A stretch of DNA of 64,000 bases, taken from contig JAUVNS010000003.1 of the NCBI GenBank assembly GCA_030599585.1, positions 306,491-370,490 of the forward strand. Reading direction: 5' to 3'. Source of the DNA: Promethearchaeota archaeon. Lineage in GTDB: Archaea > Asgardarchaeota > Lokiarchaeia > Sigyniarchaeales > SOKP01. Made by a program: the position numbers and the translations under genes. Positions within the stretch are counted from its first letter, which is position 1; each line of letters begins with the position of its first letter. The notes beneath the pieces are model-generated. The model worked only from the letters and a program-made list of their open reading frames with translations. It did no database searches and was not told where the DNA came from. Shown here in pieces: positions 30,044 to 39,389 of this stretch.

Positions 30044-31429
30044 TTAAAATTCTATACTTTTTCCTTCTAAATCTTCTGGAATATTGATTCCAAATATATT
30101 CAATATCGTAGGTGCTATATCTAAAATATTTTTTGTTTCTAATTTTTTCCCTTTTTCTTTTAATGGGTCATAGATGATAAAAATCCCGTTATAATCGTGA
30201 ACTGCATCGTCAGGTCCAGTGTCATTTTCGTCTAAATACATACTTTTATAACCTATTGTTCCAGCTGATCTCCAATTCAAATCGTCAAAATAAACTAATA
30301 GGTCAGGAGCGTCGCCTCGTACATTCTCGTATAAATCCTCAGGTTTAAAAATTTTCGTTTTCATAGGGTTTCCCAAATTATCGGGAATTGTTTTTAACTT
30401 TTCTGTTAAAATTCTTCGATAGTTCTCGTATTCGGAGGGCTCTATGATTCCAAATTTCTCTCTACCCTTAACATTCAAAAAAATTCGGGCGTAATAACCC
30501 CCCCAACCCCACGCATAGGTTTTATTCCAATCAATTAGTTCGTCTTTCAACCTCGTTCCTGGAAGCGGGCGCTCTTTAAATGTTAATAATCCAAGCTTTT
30601 CTAACGCCATATTTACACAAATACACCCTTTCATGGCTTTAGCACCATGATCTGAAACAACAAAAACTATAGTATCTTGATCAAGTAAATTTAAGACCTC
30701 TCCAATTTCTTTATCTAAGAATTTATAGAAATTTTTCATTGCTGTTTCAAATGTATTACCTGGTTCAAATTTGTGATGCGATTTATCGTAATATTTCCAA
30801 AACGCGTGGTGGAATCTATCCAATCCAATTATAACAAATTGGCAAAAATCCCATTCCTTATTCTTTATTAGGTATTTGAGGGCTTTAAAATGCATTTTTG
30901 TCATTTTATAAAGGGATATTAACAATTCTGCCTTGTGTGATGTCCGAAATAACACGTCAAAAGTATAGTGCTCTACAACTTTGCTTATCTCTTCCTTTAA
31001 CTCCGGAGGATAAGTAAAGTTCGATAAAGAATCAGGAGTAATAAAGCCAGAAATTAAGCTCCCATTAATTGGTTGAGGTGGGAATGTGGGTGGTACGCCT
31101 AGTATTATTGATTTGTATCCTCTCTTTCCTATAATGTCCCAAATTTTAGGTTCTTTTATGTTTTGTGAGTTAGCGATCCAGAAATCAGTATACGAATTTT
31201 CTTTTCGATGTCGAAACCCATATATTCCTAGAGTCCCTGCTTTTTTGCCTGTTGCCATTACCATCCAAGCTGGAACGGTAATTGGGGGATCTGAACTTCT
31301 AAGCTTTCCATATACCCCTTTATTCATTAATTTTCTTATGTTTGGGCATTCGTCTTTAAAATCTTCGAATAATGTTTTAGGAGTAGCACAATCTAAACCA
31401 ATAACTATCACTTTTTTTTTGCTACTCAA
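30044..31429 (-). CDS. alkaline phosphatase superfamily protein (type I phosphodiesterase/nucleotide pyrophosphatase-like)
   Basis: VIVIGLDCATPKTLF; DPPITVPAWMVMATGKKAGTLGIYGFR; FVVSDHGAKAMKG; DIAPTILNIFGINIPEDLEGKS. Confidence 0.9.
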   Translation of the reverse strand: MSSKKKVIVIGLDCATPKTLFEDFKDECPNIRKLMNKGVYGKLRSSDPPITVPAWMVMATGKKAGTLGIYGFRHRKENSYTDFWIANSQNIKEPKIWDIIGKRGYKSIILGVPPTFPPQPINGSLISGFITPDSLSNFTYPPELKEEISKVVEHYTFDVLFRTSHKAELLISLYKMTKMHFKALKYLIKNKEWDFCQFVIIGLDRFHHAFWKYYDKSHHKFEPGNTFETAMKNFYKFLDKEIGEVLNLLDQDTIVFVVSDHGAKAMKGCICVNMALEKLGLLTFKERPLPGTRLKDELIDWNKTYAWGWGGYYARIFLNVKGREKFGIIEPSEYENYRRILTEKLKTIPDNLGNPMKTKIFKPEDLYENVRGDAPDLLVYFDDLNWRSAGTIGYKSMYLDENDTGPDDAVHDYNGIFIIYDPLKEKGKKLETKNILDIAPTILNIFGINIPEDLEGKSIEF

Positions 31430-31440
31430 GACAAATTCTC

Positions 31441-32595
31441 CTAATTGGCTCCGACAAACGGATTACTATATTTTAGTATAACTTCAGCTACTTCAGGTCT
31501 CATAACATCTGCCGTTGGTGGATTTCCAGCAAGAAGAGCTTCTCGAATTTTTGTTCCTTTAAAAAAGTCGTGGAGTTCAGGAGGGTGAGGACAGATTTTA
31601 TCGTTTACAATTGAATTACACTTCTTACAACGCGAAAAAGATCGAAAGAATAACGGCTCTATCCCTAAATCTGGAAACATATCAAAAATTTTATGGGCGT
31701 CATATGGCCCGTAAAAATCTCCCACTCCAGCGTGGTCTCTTCCTATAATTATATGATCGCAACCAAAATTTTTTCTTGCAATTGCGTGGAAAATAGCTTC
31801 TTTTGGACCAGCATATCGCATTTCTGTTTCAAAAGTGCTTAAAACAACGCGATTTTCAGGATAATAGTTTTTAATCAACGCCTTATAAGCATTAATTATC
31901 ACTTCGTCTAAAAAGTCCCCTGCTTTTTTCCTACCGATCACAGGGTTTATGAAAAGCCCATCAACAAAAGTTAAACCCGCCTTCTGGACATATTCGTGTC
32001 CTAAATGAGGAGGATTTCTCGTTTGAAAAGCTACAACGCGATCCCAATTTTTTGCTTTAAACAGAACGCGCGTTTCTATTGGTTTTAAATCTAGTTCAGG
32101 AAAAATTGGATTAATTTTGTTAATGAGGAATATATCTCCCCCTATTAATTTTTCTTTTTGGTCGAAAACTCTTTTAACTCCTGGATGAGTTTTATCTAAT
32201 GTGCCATATACTTTTTCTGCGAAGTTTTTTTTATTATAACTATAAATATCTTTGATGTTGAACAAAGCAATCGGGTTATTAGAAAAGTCGGTTAAAATTA
32301 CGGAATCATCCTCTTTTAGGTTCGATACCTCGCTTTCAGAGACATCAAGCACAATCGGAAATGGCCATGCGATCTCGTTTTCTAAATACATCTGATCCAG
32401 AACATTTAACATATCGTTTTCGGTCATGAACCCTTCTAAAGGGCTAAAAACTCCAAAAGCGATGTTTTTAATAACTTTCAAAGTTTCCGAATCGGTCTTT
32501 ATTTTTTCAAACTCGTCAATTTGGGCTAAAATTTTCTGCTTTTCGCTTTCAGGTAGTTCTTTATTAATCAAACTACCCCCATGTGGTTCTATCAT
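31441..32595 (-). CDS. sat: sulfate adenylyltransferase
   Basis: MIEPHGGSLINKELP; VVAFQTRNPPHLGHEYVQKAGL; NPVIGRKKAGDF; HIIIGRDHAGVGDFYGPYDAHKIF; FFKGTKIREALLAGNPP. Confidence 0.97.
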   Translation of the reverse strand: MIEPHGGSLINKELPESEKQKILAQIDEFEKIKTDSETLKVIKNIAFGVFSPLEGFMTENDMLNVLDQMYLENEIAWPFPIVLDVSESEVSNLKEDDSVILTDFSNNPIALFNIKDIYSYNKKNFAEKVYGTLDKTHPGVKRVFDQKEKLIGGDIFLINKINPIFPELDLKPIETRVLFKAKNWDRVVAFQTRNPPHLGHEYVQKAGLTFVDGLFINPVIGRKKAGDFLDEVIINAYKALIKNYYPENRVVLSTFETEMRYAGPKEAIFHAIARKNFGCDHIIIGRDHAGVGDFYGPYDAHKIFDMFPDLGIEPLFFRSFSRCKKCNSIVNDKICPHPPELHDFFKGTKIREALLAGNPPTADVMRPEVAEVILKYSNPFVGAN

Positions 32596-32639
32596 GATAA
32601 TTCTATTTTCTTATTTCTTATTTTCTTTGAAATTTTAAT

Positions 32640-32879
32640 TTAATCGATATACCCTAGATCTCTTAATCGCTCTTTTACTCTATCTTCTTCGTCTTTTGTA
32701 AACGCTTGTTTTGTCTTTTCATCTTGCTCAATTGAAGATAAAACTTGCCTTAAGACATAGGTTACATAACTAGATACTGAAGAAAAACCAGTCCCTTTCA
32801 TTCGTTCTTTTACCTTATCTGCTAAAGGTTTGGGAATAGAAACCGTCGTATATTCAACTTTATGTTCATCGTTAGACAT
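32640..32879 (-). CDS. ribbon-helix-helix (CopG/Arc-type) small DNA-binding protein
   Basis: EYTTVSIPKPLADKVKERMKGTGFSSVSSYVTYVLRQVLSS, RHH pattern; 79 aa; directly upstream of sat. Confidence 0.75.
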   Translation of the reverse strand: MSNDEHKVEYTTVSIPKPLADKVKERMKGTGFSSVSSYVTYVLRQVLSSIEQDEKTKQAFTKDEEDRVKERLRDLGYID

Positions 32880-32932
32880 TTTTATTTCACTAATTCAAAG
32901 TTTAATTTTATCAATAATGTATACAAATGATA

Positions 32933-32952
32933 TATAATTATATTTAATTATA
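32933..32952. promoter_or_regulatory. inverted repeat TATAATTA-tatt-TAATTATA upstream of RHH gene; candidate RHH operator/TATA element
   Basis: Perfect 8-bp arms, 54 bp upstream of the RHH start codon. Confidence 0.35.
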
Positions 32953-33074
32953 CATAATTAAAAAACTATTGTACATAATAATTTTTCGCGATTGTCTTGT
33001 TCAGAGAAGAAATCCTTCGTATGTTGTGCCTAATTTATTTTTCAGTTTGATACATTGACTGTTATAGAAATCTA

Positions 33075-36000
33075 TTAATAATTTGCATAATACACCGTTA
33101 AATTACCAAATTTGTACAATTGGTTCTTGTAGAATAATGGTATTAACTCGCTATAGATATCTATAAACTCTTCAGCCTCTTTCTTATATTCTGTATTCTC
33201 TTTTGAAAGAATTAAGTATCTAATGTCTTTTTTTCTCAAATATTCAAATATTTTTAAATAATTAAACAAACAATATTCAATTTTAAAATCTGGATTCCAA
33301 GTCGCCTTTAAATCGTCTACCAATATTCTGTAATCAAAATGAGGTGATGAGGTTCCCATAGATAAAAATCCAATATCGGATACATTATTTAGGAAGGCGT
33401 AATAACCAAATTCAGTTTGATTTATTACTAATTTCCAATGAAATTGATTTAATCCAGAATAATTACTATCCGTGCATTCAAAATAAAATTTCAATTTATA
33501 CCAAACATTGTTGGTAATCTCTGAAATTTTTTCAAAAGTACTACCGTTAAAATAATAAAACCCTCCATTTTTTATTTGTAAAGAAAAACCAAGAGCAGAT
33601 TGATATGAAGAAAAATTTAACCAAACACTATTACTCTTATTGGATGTTTGTATATAGAACTCAATAGCACCATTATTTTGATAAGAAATAAATTTGAACT
33701 GAACCTCGGCTCTTCCATTAGGATTTTGATCTACAAACTCTAATATATTTTTATGATTAAATATTTCCTCAATCAATTTGATAGAGCAATTGGAAGTTGT
33801 CTTTGATATTACATCTGGACACTCCAAATATTGCATACCACGCTCCATTTCGGAATGGAGTCGATAGGTACCTCGTCGAGTGATATCTCTTATGCGTGCT
33901 ACTAAGATTTTTCGGTCACATAAGAAATTCGAATCTCGGGGGGTATTTTGAGTTACCCAATTAATAACATGAGCTTCTTCGTCGTTTAAAATGCCATCAT
34001 AATTATACAATTTAACACTAGCCATAATTGTGTTAGAAAATGAGAAGACCATTATTATTGATATCAAAATCGCAATTGGAAATGATTTTAAAATTTTATA
34101 CGGAATTTTAAAATTCCGAGAATTATACAAGTTAATAATTTTAATTAATCCAATTGAAGCAAAAATAGAGAGAGGGATAATAGTATAGTGCCATATTCTA
34201 TTAAACCAATATTTCATAATAAAATAATCTTGAGTAGGTAAATTAGCTAGATTTATAAAAGAATACTTAACATAATAGTAGAAAAATAAACTGAAAGCAA
34301 TTCCCATTAGTAATAAAAGCCAACTAAACAATATATAGAACAATTTTCTCCTTTTTTTATAACAGAAATACATCATAAAAATCCCAAAAATGCCTATAAA
34401 ACCTAAATTATAAAAGAAAACATGGAGAACATACGTGAAATTACTTAATCCTCTAATAGTTCTTATTAAATTAAGAAGAATTTCCAAAACTAAAAAGCCT
34501 AAGAAGATTAGAGAACTCAGAAAAAAAAAAAATTTTGCATTACTTTTAGAATTCTTATTTCTTCTTCTAGCTAAGTTGCCAAATTTTAATCTAATTAAGT
34601 AAAATAAAAAGTTGAGAAAAAGAAATCCTAATAAGATTGAATAACATAAACAAGAATTAATAATTAAACTATTTTCATAATTTTTATCTATAAGATACAT
34701 AGGTTCATTTAAGAATTTGAAGAACTGGCCAACAATTTTCCAACTGAATAATTTATTTCCTATGATATCAAAAAATATAAAGAAAATTGTTAGGAATGAA
34801 ATAAAAATAAGATAAGTTTTAAGAAAATGGATGTTTCGCCTATTAACTACTAAAAGGATAAAAATTAATAATAGAGCAGGAATTACCGGAAGATAATATA
34901 TCATTAAACTTTGAATTAAAAAAAAAGCTGCTAATGCGATTAAGAGTAATTTTTCAATTTTTTGCTTTAAATTCTTAATGTGTGTATCATTTCTTTTTTT
35001 AATTAAGATAAGAAAAAGAGCTATAGAAACGGTAAATAATATATTTGCAAAACTTTTATATCGAAATACCAAAAATGCGTCGTAAGTGAACAGAGATGTA
35101 AATTTTTCTTCGATTTGTGGATTAATAAAATAAAATAAGTAAGAGAATGTAACAGCAAAAATAGCCGATAGAATGGCATAAATCTTTTTGAAGTCAATTA
35201 ATAATGATCTCATTAATAAATATAGAGATGTAATTGACAAATATATGAAAGGAAACAACATGACACTCATATTAACTGCAGGAATTCCACCTAATGTGCT
35301 AATACTATATGTTATATAACCCCAATATGGTGAATACCAATAAAAATAATCTCTTAGCGTCGTATCTTGGCGTCCGACAAAATCAGAGAAATCCATTATT
35401 CTATAGAAATCTGTATCATAAAGGTATTTTGCATTCAAATGCATGTTAATTGTAATAATTATTATGCTAATTGCTAAAAACAATATCAGGAGTGAACTTC
35501 TTGATAAAATTACCTTAGCATTATCATGAAATATTATCTTTTTTCGATATATTTGAAGAATTAGGCTCAAGGAGTATGAAATTAGGATGAAGAAAAATAA
35601 CATTATAGAAAAATACATTCTTTGTAATCCAAGTTGATCCAAGATTAAAGTTAGACTTCCAAGCACAGCAAATGATATTACGGGGTAAAAAACTAATTTA
35701 ACTAAAATAGGGTCAACACCAAACCTTTCGTGAATAGTATTATTCGGAAGGAATATTTTAAAAATACATGATCCTAAAACAAAACTACATCCAATTAAAA
35801 ATACAATCGCCCTAAATATATTAAGAAGGGAAATTCGACTCCATTCTATAATCATTTCAGAATTTGGAACTGGAGGGATAAAAAATGTTATAACCATTAA
35901 AATTATTAATATGAAATTTATTAAATCCTCATTTATGACTCTAAAATTTAATGAAATTCCAGTGTCTTCAAATTTTTTCATGTTTATAAAGAAATAGAAT

Positions 36001-36164
36001 ACTCCAATTATAAAAAGGGCAAAACCGATCATTGATAAAATTGGAACTTCATAATTGAATGGAGATAATATCACATTTATGAGAAAAAGAAAGTAGAGAA
36101 CGATAAATGTAATTATAAAGGTAGGTATAAAGAATCTTTTATCGATCGTCAAAACCCTTCTCAA
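33075..36164 (-). CDS. large polytopic membrane protein (GT-C-like topology) with an extracytoplasmic LamG/concanavalin-like segment
   Basis: Numerous hydrophobic segments; YDTDFYRIMDF loop; C-term GAIEFYIQTSNKSNSVWLNFSSYQSALGFSLQIKNGGFYYFNGSTFEKISEITNNVWYKLKFYFE...ILVDDLKATW. Confidence 0.65.
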   Translation of the reverse strand: MRRVLTIDKRFFIPTFIITFIVLYFLFLINVILSPFNYEVPILSMIGFALFIIGVFYFFINMKKFEDTGISLNFRVINEDLINFILIILMVITFFIPPVPNSEMIIEWSRISLLNIFRAIVFLIGCSFVLGSCIFKIFLPNNTIHERFGVDPILVKLVFYPVISFAVLGSLTLILDQLGLQRMYFSIMLFFFILISYSLSLILQIYRKKIIFHDNAKVILSRSSLLILFLAISIIIITINMHLNAKYLYDTDFYRIMDFSDFVGRQDTTLRDYFYWYSPYWGYITYSISTLGGIPAVNMSVMLFPFIYLSITSLYLLMRSLLIDFKKIYAILSAIFAVTFSYLFYFINPQIEEKFTSLFTYDAFLVFRYKSFANILFTVSIALFLILIKKRNDTHIKNLKQKIEKLLLIALAAFFLIQSLMIYYLPVIPALLLIFILLVVNRRNIHFLKTYLIFISFLTIFFIFFDIIGNKLFSWKIVGQFFKFLNEPMYLIDKNYENSLIINSCLCYSILLGFLFLNFLFYLIRLKFGNLARRRNKNSKSNAKFFFFLSSLIFLGFLVLEILLNLIRTIRGLSNFTYVLHVFFYNLGFIGIFGIFMMYFCYKKRRKLFYILFSWLLLLMGIAFSLFFYYYVKYSFINLANLPTQDYFIMKYWFNRIWHYTIIPLSIFASIGLIKIINLYNSRNFKIPYKILKSFPIAILISIIMVFSFSNTIMASVKLYNYDGILNDEEAHVINWVTQNTPRDSNFLCDRKILVARIRDITRRGTYRLHSEMERGMQYLECPDVISKTTSNCSIKLIEEIFNHKNILEFVDQNPNGRAEVQFKFISYQNNGAIEFYIQTSNKSNSVWLNFSSYQSALGFSLQIKNGGFYYFNGSTFEKISEITNNVWYKLKFYFECTDSNYSGLNQFHWKLVINQTEFGYYAFLNNVSDIGFLSMGTSSPHFDYRILVDDLKATWNPDFKIEYCLFNYLKIFEYLRKKDIRYLILSKENTEYKKEAEEFIDIYSELIPLFYKNQLYKFGNLTVYYANY

Positions 36165-36212
36165 ACAACTTCTTTTAATTTTTTTTAAAATTTCTGATAA
36201 GTGCTCTTTTTT

Positions 36213-36752
36213 TTAATGAAACTTTCCTTCTTTTTTGAGTGTTTCATAATGTTCCTTATTTCTGTATTTGAATACCTTTGCTGGATGACCTCCTGCAATC
36301 CCATATTTTGGAATATCACTTACAACTACGCTCCCTGCTTGAATAATTGCGCCCTCTCCTATTGTTATTCCGGGAAGAATAGTTGATCGAGACCCTATCC
36401 AGACATTATCACCGATAATTATATCTTTATAAACATAACCCTTATAAGGGAGCGCTTCTCCTTCATAGTTATGGTTTCGAGTAATAAAGAGAATATCATC
36501 TCCAGAATGGAAATTATCCCCAATTACAACCTTTCCATCGGCTCTTATCACTAGACCGTTGAAACTACAATTTTTCCCTAAGTGCGTCCTTTTATTTAAC
36601 TTAGTATTAGAATATGGTCTTATTCTAGGTTTTGACTTATAAGAAGCGATTATTTTCAAATTTCTTTTTAATACCCATTTAGGATCAATATATTTTAATA
36701 GGGAATCTCTTAATATTTTAAGACTTCTAAATTTTTTTCTCGTCAATTTCAA
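36213..36752 (-). CDS. hexapeptide-repeat acyltransferase (TTG start)
   Basis: LGKNCSFNGLVIRADGKVVIGDNFHSGDDI...IIIGDNVWIGSRSTILPGITIGEGAIIQAGSVVVSDIPKYGIAGGHPAKVFKYR. Confidence 0.93.
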   Translation of the reverse strand: MKLTRKKFRSLKILRDSLLKYIDPKWVLKRNLKIIASYKSKPRIRPYSNTKLNKRTHLGKNCSFNGLVIRADGKVVIGDNFHSGDDILFITRNHNYEGEALPYKGYVYKDIIIGDNVWIGSRSTILPGITIGEGAIIQAGSVVVSDIPKYGIAGGHPAKVFKYRNKEHYETLKKEGKFH

Positions 36753-36806
36753 TCAATTCCAATACTCTAAATTTTTATTTATTTTATGACTATATTTTTA
36801 AGATTA

Positions 36807-37688
36807 TTAATCCCAATTAAAATCTCTTTCTAAATACTCATACAACTCTTTATTATGGGGTTCAAAAAATTCTTTTAAATTTTGCATCGTTTTCTCATTC
36901 ATCTTTTTACCTTTTGCGTCGGAATGATACTTACGATACTCTATATGGCTCCATTTTGGTAAATTGAGAAAATTAATAACATTTTTTACTACTTCTTTAG
37001 GGTTATCAAATAAGTCCTCACTTCTTATTATTAAAATCTGCTCTTTATTGAAATATTTAAACCAAATCCTTATTTGTTTTAAGTAAATACTCCTAGTTAA
37101 ATAAGCAAAGGCAGGAAAACGTGAGCTCCTATAAAATTCATCTTTCAAAATCTTATTATACTCATCTTTTGTTCTCTCATCTTCTTTTTTTATGGCTTCT
37201 TCAAAAGTAAATTTTTCTCTACCACTTTTTAAAGTATGAAAATATTGTGAAAAAGATCGGTTAACAGGATTTCTTAATAACATAATAATTTTTATGTGAG
37301 GAAGTTGTGAATAAACTCTTTTAGCAACATGAGGGTGGAGTATGTAATAGGGTGATGCTTCGCCAGTAACAAAATCACGATGGCAGAATTTCTCCATAAA
37401 ATACTTATAAATTTTAGTAGGGAAATACGACCTATACCAAACTAAACCTTTTTTAAAATTTGAATCAAAGTATCTAACCTCTTTTCTAAAAGAAGGTATT
37501 ATTGAAGGATGACTTACTAGATAATTGTATAAGGATGTTGTTCCTGCTTTTTGGGCTCCAACTATTAGAAAATCTGGTAAAACCCTTATTGGACCAGTTA
37601 TCAATCGGATTGAATGAACAAAAACTTCGATAGTTCCGTTTATTATATTATGAATTTTTTTTAAAATTTTCATACCTAGCTTTACCAA
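36807..37688 (-). CDS. PAPS-dependent sulfotransferase
   Basis: FLIVGAQKAGTTSLYNYL (5'-PSB loop); IKIIMLLRNPVNRSFSQYFH (3'-PB motif). Confidence 0.92.
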   Translation of the reverse strand: MVKLGMKILKKIHNIINGTIEVFVHSIRLITGPIRVLPDFLIVGAQKAGTTSLYNYLVSHPSIIPSFRKEVRYFDSNFKKGLVWYRSYFPTKIYKYFMEKFCHRDFVTGEASPYYILHPHVAKRVYSQLPHIKIIMLLRNPVNRSFSQYFHTLKSGREKFTFEEAIKKEDERTKDEYNKILKDEFYRSSRFPAFAYLTRSIYLKQIRIWFKYFNKEQILIIRSEDLFDNPKEVVKNVINFLNLPKWSHIEYRKYHSDAKGKKMNEKTMQNLKEFFEPHNKELYEYLERDFNWD

Positions 37689-37794
37689 ATTTACTATTTA
37701 GATTAATTAAACTAATCTAAGGTGTAATTTACATATGTTCTCTTTATTAATTTAAAATTAACTTATTCTATTAAAATTTACTCCCAAACTAATC

Positions 37795-37960
37795 TTGAAA
37801 ATTTAAATGGATCAAGGTTATTAAAGAATTTAATAAACCAAAAATTATCTTTCTTATTATAAATTCATAGTTTAATAAGAAATATCTCTTCTTAAAGCAT
37901 TTAGAGAAAATATTCAATATTTATTACTTAAAGGACCATTCGATTGATTTAATAAAAAAT
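37795..37960 (+). pseudogene. remnant of a second copy of the 44869..46731 gene and its upstream region (internally deleted)
   Basis: 37795-37900 aligns with 44762-44869 (...attaaagaatttaataaa.ca.aaattat...ttattataaattcatag.ctaataag...); 37899-37954 continues as a partial match to coding 45764-45820 (ttacttaaagg..., ttgatttaataa). Confidence 0.6.
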
Positions 37961-38018
37961 TTTAACTGATAAAAAATTTCTTAGAACTTATAGGGAAGAA
38001 AGAATCTCGTATGTTCAA

Positions 38019-39377
38019 CTATAATTTAATATTCTTCATAACTTTATTAATTAATTTTAATTCTTTGTTCTCATTATAAATTTCCTTTTCCATATCGATG
38101 TGCTCCAATAAAATTCTTTCAAAATTTAACACCAAATCAATGTTTTCTTCATATAAATTCTCAGTTTCCTTAGGATCTTCTCTTAAATTGAATAATTTCT
38201 TAATTTTCTTGTCGAAATCTAAAATTAATTTCCAATTTTCAGTTCTATAAGATATTAGTCTTGAACCTTCTTCGAGTGAAAGTTTCACTTTTCCATTTTT
38301 AGCTAAAGACTCAGTAATAACCCCTTCACATAAATGACCATTAGATTTGTTCTTCAATAAAGGGTAGAAGCTTCTTCCTTTAAATTGAGTTTTTTCATCA
38401 ACTTTTAAATATTCAAGAATAGTTGGGGCTAGATCGATTAGTGATACTAGATTATCCAATTTTACTCCTTCAGGTAATTCTGGACCCTTTATTAATAAGG
38501 GCACATGGATTAATTCTTCGTACAACTTTGCTTGGTGACTGAAACCTCCGTGTTCTCTGAATTCTTCCCCATGGTCAGCTGTTATGATAATTAATGAATT
38601 ATCGTATAGATTCATTTCCTTTAATTTAGAAAAGAGTTTACCTATTTCGTTATCTACATACTTAACTGTTCCACTATAGATACTAATTATTTCTTGTATT
38701 TTTTTTTTCGATATATTTGAGGGATTTTTGCTGAGGATTCCTTCTAATTTAGCTAATTTCCGAAAACTTACAGTTCTATATTCTTCTGGGGGTAAAAAGG
38801 GATGATGTGTGTCCATATAATGGATCCATAAAAAAAACTTGTTTTCTACTTGCTCTAACCAATCAGTTGCTTTCTTATTAATACTGTGAGCTGGTTTATA
38901 AGGAATTTTTATTTTATATTTGGAATTTAAAACACTTAGAATTTTTTTAGCTAAATTTTTCAATATTTTATATCTTTTTATAAAATTCCGTAGAGATCCT
39001 GATTTTTTATAATCAACATTTTCATCTGAAATACTATCATAAAAATAATCAAAAAACTTATCATAATTATAAACTTTACTTAAATAAGGGTTTGAATGAA
39101 ATCCTGCCGTAATATAACCTTTTCTCTTTAAAATTTCAGTTATTGAAATCCTTGACGAAGAAATTTTAGGAAAATTCTCATCCATTAAAGCATATGTAGA
39201 TGTAAAAATCGATGGAAAAGAGAAAGGAGTTGATGGGCCATTGACAATAGCTTGAGATAAAGATATACCCTTTTCTGCAAATTTATCTAAATTTGGAGTT
39301 AGGTTTTCGCTACTACCTAAGCATCCTAAGAAATCAGCTCTTAAACAATCTATTGTTAGTAATATCACATTTGTCAT
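38019..39377 (-). CDS. sulfatase-like AP-superfamily protein
   Basis: VILLTIDCLRADFLGCLG; NGPSTPFSFPSIFTS; WIHYMDTHHPFLPP; IITADHGEEFREHGGFSHQ; LIDLAPTILEYL. Confidence 0.9.
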   Translation of the reverse strand: MTNVILLTIDCLRADFLGCLGSSENLTPNLDKFAEKGISLSQAIVNGPSTPFSFPSIFTSTYALMDENFPKISSSRISITEILKRKGYITAGFHSNPYLSKVYNYDKFFDYFYDSISDENVDYKKSGSLRNFIKRYKILKNLAKKILSVLNSKYKIKIPYKPAHSINKKATDWLEQVENKFFLWIHYMDTHHPFLPPEEYRTVSFRKLAKLEGILSKNPSNISKKKIQEIISIYSGTVKYVDNEIGKLFSKLKEMNLYDNSLIIITADHGEEFREHGGFSHQAKLYEELIHVPLLIKGPELPEGVKLDNLVSLIDLAPTILEYLKVDEKTQFKGRSFYPLLKNKSNGHLCEGVITESLAKNGKVKLSLEEGSRLISYRTENWKLILDFDKKIKKLFNLREDPKETENLYEENIDLVLNFERILLEHIDMEKEIYNENKELKLINKVMKNIKL

Positions 39378-39389
39378 AATACATAAATC

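Noticed and set aside
31086-31481. 131-aa plus-strand ORF opposite the AP-superfamily gene
   Set aside because: Overlaps the well-supported minus-strand enzyme and has no family motif.
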